Part shown: one piece after another, positions 60,398 to 64,000 of the stretch | How positions within the stretch are numbered: the first letter of the stretch is position 1 | Layout: each line of letters opens with the position of its first letter | Assembly (NCBI GenBank): GCA_020402865.1 | Contig: JADBYT010000004.1 | Span: forward strand, 1-64,000 | DNA: 64,000 nucleotides | Direction of reading: 5' to 3' | From: Bacteroidota bacterium | GTDB lineage: Bacteria; Bacteroidota; Bacteroidia; Palsa-965 | The notes under the pieces: generated by a model | What the model was told of the DNA's origin: nothing | Database searches by the model: none | What the model saw: the letters and a program-made list of their open reading frames with translations, nothing else | Position numbers and translations under genes: made by a program

Positions 60398-61030
60398 CTA
60401 AATTTGTTCCGGCTGTTTGTTTGGTTTCGCATAGCTGTAGCGTGCTATGCGTGTTGTGGTGTGGTAACTGTCGAGGTTGCTGCTTGTAATGGTTTGTAAT
60501 TGTTCAATGTCTATGTACCCGTCGTTCTTTATCGCCAGCTCATCAATCCACACTTCTTCCACTTTTCCAATTATCATTACAGTCCGGTTTAGTTTTATTT
60601 CTACTTCTTCAGCAAAACGGCAACCTATCCTCAAGCGGCTCTCGGCCACATACGGCGCATTAATTATTGGCGTATGCAATGGTGTTAACCCAACGGCATC
60701 AAACTCTGACGTGTTTCTGTTGTAGCGTGCAGCTGTTTGGTGCGCCTGTTGCGTAATTTCGGGATGTATATGGTTGAGGGTAAACCAGCCTGTTTCTTTA
60801 ATATTCTCATATGTATGTCGTTCTGTTTCCGGTGGTCTAATAATCATTCCCACCAAAGCCGGATTAGCCCCGAGGTGAAACACCTGACTGAATATGGCAA
60901 GGTTTGTTTGCCCTGCTGCGTTCTGTGTGCCCACAAGGTTTACACTTTTAAATCCCCAAAGGCTGTTTACGAAGTTGGTGCGGAATTGCTTTTCGAATGC
61001 TTCTATTTCCTGTTGGTCTATTTTTCTCAT
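60398..61030 (-). CDS. Flavin reductase-family protein
   Basis: 210 residues. Flavin-binding split-barrel fold: [40 protein letters not shown], and [20 protein letters not shown] are the usual FMN-contact blocks. It may reduce FMN or FAD with NAD(P)H. The gene precedes the photolyase by 3 nt on the same strand, so it may supply reduced flavin to that enzyme (inference). Divergent from mnmG; a parS site lies between. Confidence 0.85.
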   Translation of the reverse strand: MRKIDQQEIEAFEKQFRTNFVNSLWGFKSVNLVGTQNAAGQTNLAIFSQVFHLGANPALVGMIIRPPETERHTYENIKETGWFTLNHIHPEITQQAHQTAARYNRNTSEFDAVGLTPLHTPIINAPYVAESRLRIGCRFAEEVEIKLNRTVMIIGKVEEVWIDELAIKNDGYIDIEQLQTITSSNLDSYHTTTRIARYSYAKPNKQPEQI

Positions 61031-61070
61031 ACACTACATTAACCATCATTCACAGCCTATTGTTTACAGG

Positions 61071-61086
61071 TGTTTCACGTGGAACA
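61071..61086. other. parS site 1 (ParB-binding)
   Basis: TGTTTCACGTGGAACA; its complement TGTTCCACGTGAAACA is identical to the Bacillus parS consensus. Located between the flavin reductase gene and mnmG. Confidence 0.85.
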
Positions 61087-61134
61087 GCATTTCACATTGC
61101 TATTACCTACCTTTGCATAATATTTCTAATTATC

Positions 61135-63000
61135 ATGCTTCAGGATTATGATGTAATTGTGGTGGGGGCTGGTCACGCTGGCTGCGAAGCTGCTGCTGCT
61201 GCTGCAAATATGGGTTCGCGCGTGTTGCTGGTGACCATGAATATGCAAACCATTGCTCAAATGAGCTGCAATCCCGCTATGGGTGGCATTGCCAAAGGCC
61301 AGATTGTGCGTGAGGTTGATGCCCTGGGCGGTTACTCAGGCATTGTAAGCGATAAAACAGCTATTCAGTTTCGCATGCTTAACCGGTCTAAAGGTCCGGC
61401 TATGTGGAGCCCACGTGTGCAGAGCGATCGTTGGCGTTTTGCCGAGGAGTGGCGTCTTATGCTTGAACAGACTCCGAATCTTGATTTCTGGCAGGATATG
61501 GTCTCGCGCCTTTTGATTAAAGATAACCGCGTAGCGGGAATTGTTACCGGTATGGGTATTGAGATACGTGCAAAAGCAGTGGTACTCACTAACGGTACGT
61601 TCATGAACGGTATTATTCATGTGGGGGAGAAGCAGTTTGGTGGTGGTAGAATGGGGGAGAAGGCCTCCACAGGCATTACCGAACAGTTAATTGATATTGG
61701 CTTTGAGTCGGGAAGAATGAAAACCGGAACACCGCCGCGTGTAGATGGTCGTTCACTCGATTATTCGAAAATGGAAGAACAGCCTGGTGATGAAAAACCG
61801 GAAAAGTTCTCGTTTGATACAACTGTAGAGCCAATTACCACTCAGCGTTCCTGTCATATAACCTATACCAGTGATGAAGTACACGATATCCTGCGAACGG
61901 GGTTCGAGAAATCGCCTATGTTTCAGGGACGTATTCAAGGGCTTGGGCCACGTTACTGTCCTTCAATAGAAGATAAGATTAACCGTTTTGCCGATAAAGA
62001 CCGCCACCAGCTGTTTGTTGAGCCTGAAGGATGGAACACCGTTGAGGTTTATGTGAATGGTTTTTCTACTTCGTTACCTGAAGAGGTACAGTACAATGCT
62101 CTGCGCAAAGTGGCGGGCTTTGAAAAGGTAAAGTTCTTCCGTCCCGGCTACGCCATTGAGTACGATTATTTCCCGCCCATGCAACTTGATTTAACGTTGC
62201 AGACTAAGCTTGTGGAGAACCTTTATTTTGCGGGTCAAATAAACGGGACTACCGGTTATGAAGAGGCAGCCTGTCAGGGAATAATGGCAGGAATAAATGC
62301 TCACCTGAAGATTAATGGAAGTGGGCCGTTTATTTTACAGCGTTCTGAGGCCTACATAGGCGTGCTGCTTGATGACCTGGTGACGAAAGGCACTGAAGAG
62401 CCTTACCGGATGTTTACCTCACGTGCTGAATACCGTATTCTGCTTCGTCAGGATAATGCCGATGTGCGGCTTACGCCTAAGGCGCATGAGATTGGTTTGG
62501 CAAGCGGGGCGCGTTACCAGCGTGTGCAGGAAAAAATTGCTAATTCACGGGCAATTACCAAGTATTTTAAAGATTACAGCATTGAGCCTGCCAGGGTAAA
62601 TACCACACTGGAACAGCTTAATTCTTCACCTATTTCTCAGAAGGTTAAATTGTTTGGTTTGTTATCGCGCCCTGGGATTTCTGTGGCTGATTTAGCCGGG
62701 AGTGATGCAGAAGTGAAGGCCTTTCTTTCTCGGTTTGATGCGGAGACGATTGAGCAGGCCGAGATTCAGATGAAATACGAAGGCTACATTCAGCGTGAAA
62801 GCGAAATGGCCGATAAGCTCAGCCGGTTGGAACATATTCAGCTCGATAGCGACTTTAACTACAAGCAGCTTACCTCTTTGTCTATGGAGGCCCGCGAAAA
62901 ACTGTCGCGTATCCGTCCGCTTACACTCGGGCAAGCATCGCGAATAAGCGGAGTAAATCCGTCTGACATTTCCGTTTTGCTCGTGTATTTAGGGCGCTAG
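61135..63000 (+). CDS. mnmG: tRNA uridine 5-carboxymethylaminomethyl modification enzyme
   Basis: 621 residues from the ATG at 61135 (the frame is open upstream but without conservation). FAD-binding [19 protein letters not shown], then [44 protein letters not shown] and the C-terminal [18 protein letters not shown]; complete MnmG. With MnmE it makes the cmnm5 group on wobble uridine of several tRNAs. A TACCTTTG box lies at 61108-61115. mnmG (gidA) often sits near the chromosome origin, which fits the parS sites around it. Followed by a terminator. Confidence 0.97.
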   Translation: MLQDYDVIVVGAGHAGCEAAAAAANMGSRVLLVTMNMQTIAQMSCNPAMGGIAKGQIVREVDALGGYSGIVSDKTAIQFRMLNRSKGPAMWSPRVQSDRWRFAEEWRLMLEQTPNLDFWQDMVSRLLIKDNRVAGIVTGMGIEIRAKAVVLTNGTFMNGIIHVGEKQFGGGRMGEKASTGITEQLIDIGFESGRMKTGTPPRVDGRSLDYSKMEEQPGDEKPEKFSFDTTVEPITTQRSCHITYTSDEVHDILRTGFEKSPMFQGRIQGLGPRYCPSIEDKINRFADKDRHQLFVEPEGWNTVEVYVNGFSTSLPEEVQYNALRKVAGFEKVKFFRPGYAIEYDYFPPMQLDLTLQTKLVENLYFAGQINGTTGYEEAACQGIMAGINAHLKINGSGPFILQRSEAYIGVLLDDLVTKGTEEPYRMFTSRAEYRILLRQDNADVRLTPKAHEIGLASGARYQRVQEKIANSRAITKYFKDYSIEPARVNTTLEQLNSSPISQKVKLFGLLSRPGISVADLAGSDAEVKAFLSRFDAETIEQAEIQMKYEGYIQRESEMADKLSRLEHIQLDSDFNYKQLTSLSMEAREKLSRIRPLTLGQASRISGVNPSDISVLLVYLGR

Positions 63001-63021
63001 GCAATTCCCCAGTTTTCTGAT

Positions 63022-63054
63022 CAGGGCTTCTCATCATCGGGAGGCCCTGTTTGT
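63022..63054 (+). terminator. Terminator after mnmG
   Basis: CAGGGCTTC (63022-63030) pairs with GAGGCCCTG (63041-63049) over 9 bp (one G-T), followed by TTTGTTTT. Confidence 0.75.
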
Positions 63055-63066
63055 TTTATGAGATTT

Positions 63067-63082
63067 CGTTTCACGTGAAACG
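63067..63082. other. parS site 2
   Basis: CGTTTCACGTGAAACG, a perfect 16-bp palindrome that matches the parS core GTTTCACGTGAAAC. Confidence 0.85.
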
Positions 63083-63469
63083 CGCGGAGTAAATAACCAA
63101 CGTTTTGTCAGGGCTTGCGTTCATCATTTTCCGCCTCTTGTCACCGTACATAAATCAGCCTTAATTTAAAAACGACTTGCCTATGGCTTATTTAGCCAGC
63201 TACTAACCCTTTTGTCGTTTCGCATTATTCAATCCTATTCAGTTTTCGTTCGTGCCTTCTGTTTTTATTAAACCCATTTTACAGTCAATTATTCCAGCCT
63301 ATTTCTTTCCGGTCATCATTAGAATTTAAGCCCAAGCACCTCGTTTTTTTCTTTTTCGATTTTCACCCGACTCCCTTTTGAATAAATAACTCAGGCCCTC
63401 ATCTTTTTGGCTTAATACCAACCGCTCGCCTGGGCCATAATTTCATAATCAGCCTTTTTCAGTTCTAAC

Positions 63470-63485
63470 TGTTTCACGTGAAACC
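63470..63485. other. parS site 3
   Basis: TGTTTCACGTGAAACC; one end mismatch to the ideal TGTTTCACGTGAAACA. Confidence 0.85.
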
Positions 63486-63746
63486 ATATTTCAAAACTTA
63501 TTTCGCACCTCAACCAGGCTTAAACCATCTTTTCAACAACAGCCTGTTCCTTGCTTTCCACCCCGGCATGTTCGAAACATGTATTCACGAGTCAGATTTC
63601 GAGCCAGCCAATCGAGTAGCTTTAGTCCTGTGCCTTAACGATACTGTCTGCTATATTTTGGAATTTATCAAATTGGCAAAAATTATGAAATACAGATAGT
63701 TACACTAAAATTAAACAACAATTTATGATAGAATCTGCCATATTTA

Positions 63747-63762
63747 TGTTTCACGTGGAACA
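63747..63762. other. parS site 4
   Basis: TGTTTCACGTGGAACA, identical to site 1. Confidence 0.85.
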
Positions 63763-63855
63763 AATCAAATTTGTAGAACATCTTTGGACAATATTCTTCA
63801 ATAAGAAAATCGTAAAACACTGAAAAACATAGATTAACAAAACTATTTAAAATAT

Positions 63856-63871
63856 TGTTTCACGTGGAACA
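63856..63871. other. parS site 5, containing the probable start codon of the next gene
   Basis: TGTTTCACGTGGAACA, identical to sites 1 and 4; its GTG (63864-63866) is in frame with the following ORF. Confidence 0.85.
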
Positions 63872-64000
63872 ACAGAACAACATCAAAATAGAGGCTTGCC
63901 CGGTATGCGGTGGCCGCACATTTGCCGACATGATTGTGTGCAAGGACTACACCGTAAGCAAAGCCGAGTTTGCCATACAGCAATGTTCGTCTTGCGGCTT
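63864..64000 (+). CDS. Start of a SAM-dependent methyltransferase with N-terminal zinc motifs (partial)
   Basis: The frame is open to the window end. From the GTG at 63864 it reads (M)EQQNNIKIEACPVCGG, then KDYTVSKAEF and QQCSSCG: two CxxC pairs and the DYTVSKxEF block found at the start of class I methyltransferases that commonly follow mnmG in Bacteroidetes. No ATG lies near; a TTG at 63855 is the other option. The start codon lies within parS site 5. Only 45 codons are visible, so the methyltransferase domain itself is not seen. Confidence 0.7.
   Translation, partial: MEQQNNIKIEACPVCGGRTFADMIVCKDYTVSKAEFAIQQCSSCG

Larger units (their letters stand above)
63001..63863. other. Non-coding parS-rich region between mnmG and the methyltransferase gene
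   Basis: 863 bp, increasingly AT-rich to the right. It contains the mnmG terminator and parS sites 2-4, with site 5 overlapping its right edge. The only long plus-strand frame (63478-63699) starts inside a parS site and looks random. No tRNA or other structure recognised. Confidence 0.6.

Noticed and set aside
63478-63699. 73-codon plus-strand ORF after mnmG
   Set aside because: It starts at a GTG inside a parS site, has no family likeness and lies in a region dense with parS sites and AT-rich sequence.

Overview
This 64 kb window looks like chromosomal DNA of a free-living member of the Bacteroidetes (Flavobacteriia/Sphingobacteriia grade). Evidence read from the sequence: at least six large surface or secreted proteins end in type IX secretion (T9SS) type A sorting domains and one ends in the gliding-motility-associated (type B) domain. 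Several genes are preceded by the phylum's TTG-N17-23-TAnnTTTG promoter, and Shine-Dalgarno sequences are scarce. YwqK/MORN-like, LA_2272-like, DUF4175, GbsR-like and LytTR families are also typical. No rRNA, CRISPR array, transposase or prophage was seen; one tRNA (Cys) is present.

Layout. 1-7.4 kb: surface proteins, a TMTC-like membrane glycosyltransferase with TPRs, and a C10-type secreted cysteine protease. 7.4-11.4 kb: a six-gene reverse operon headed by a GbsR/MarR regulator whose promoter carries operator-like inverted repeats. 11.5-14.5 kb: a gliding-type Ig/PKD protein. 14.7-17 kb: rnr. 17-25.2 kb: an LA_2272-type repeat protein, an LPX-type leucine-rich-repeat T9SS protein, a nonsense-interrupted paralogue of the first, and an M1 peptidase lipoprotein. 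25.2-27 kb: an AT-rich two-gene insertion encoding an anti-phage dCTP deaminase plus a 58-codon ORF. 27-33.7 kb: a nine-PAS histidine kinase, a LytTR response regulator and a YwqK/MORN protein. 33.8-40.6 kb: housekeeping genes (rpiB, nadA, M28 peptidase, lutB-like, Pmp3 lipoprotein, DUF2752, ferritin). 40.6-47.9 kb: BNR-repeat and delta-60-like T9SS proteins, a GT39-type transferase and an ECF sigma/membrane anti-sigma pair. 48-50.4 kb: a structured tandem repeat, tRNA-Cys, folB and gltX. 50.8-58.8 kb: a T9SS protein, an RlmI-like methyltransferase, a DUF4175/ATPase/ybeY cluster and a small lipocalin-like protein. 58.9-64 kb: a photolyase/flavin-reductase pair, mnmG and the start of a methyltransferase.

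The most interesting signals are these. (1) Five near-perfect parS (ParB-binding) sites lie within 2.8 kb around and after mnmG, one of them containing the probable start codon of the last gene; this suggests a centromere-like region, probably close to the replication origin. (2) A 121-bp tandem repeat beside tRNA-Cys extends into a 50-nt-armed inverted repeat, and each arm holds its own 20-nt hairpin; the homologous hairpins differ partly compensatorily. (3) The dCTP deaminase defence gene overlaps a small downstream ORF and is bounded upstream by a strong terminator. (4) A decayed paralogue has one in-frame TAG. (5) Several genes have a -7 promoter box only 4-5 nt before the start codon, implying leaderless mRNAs.
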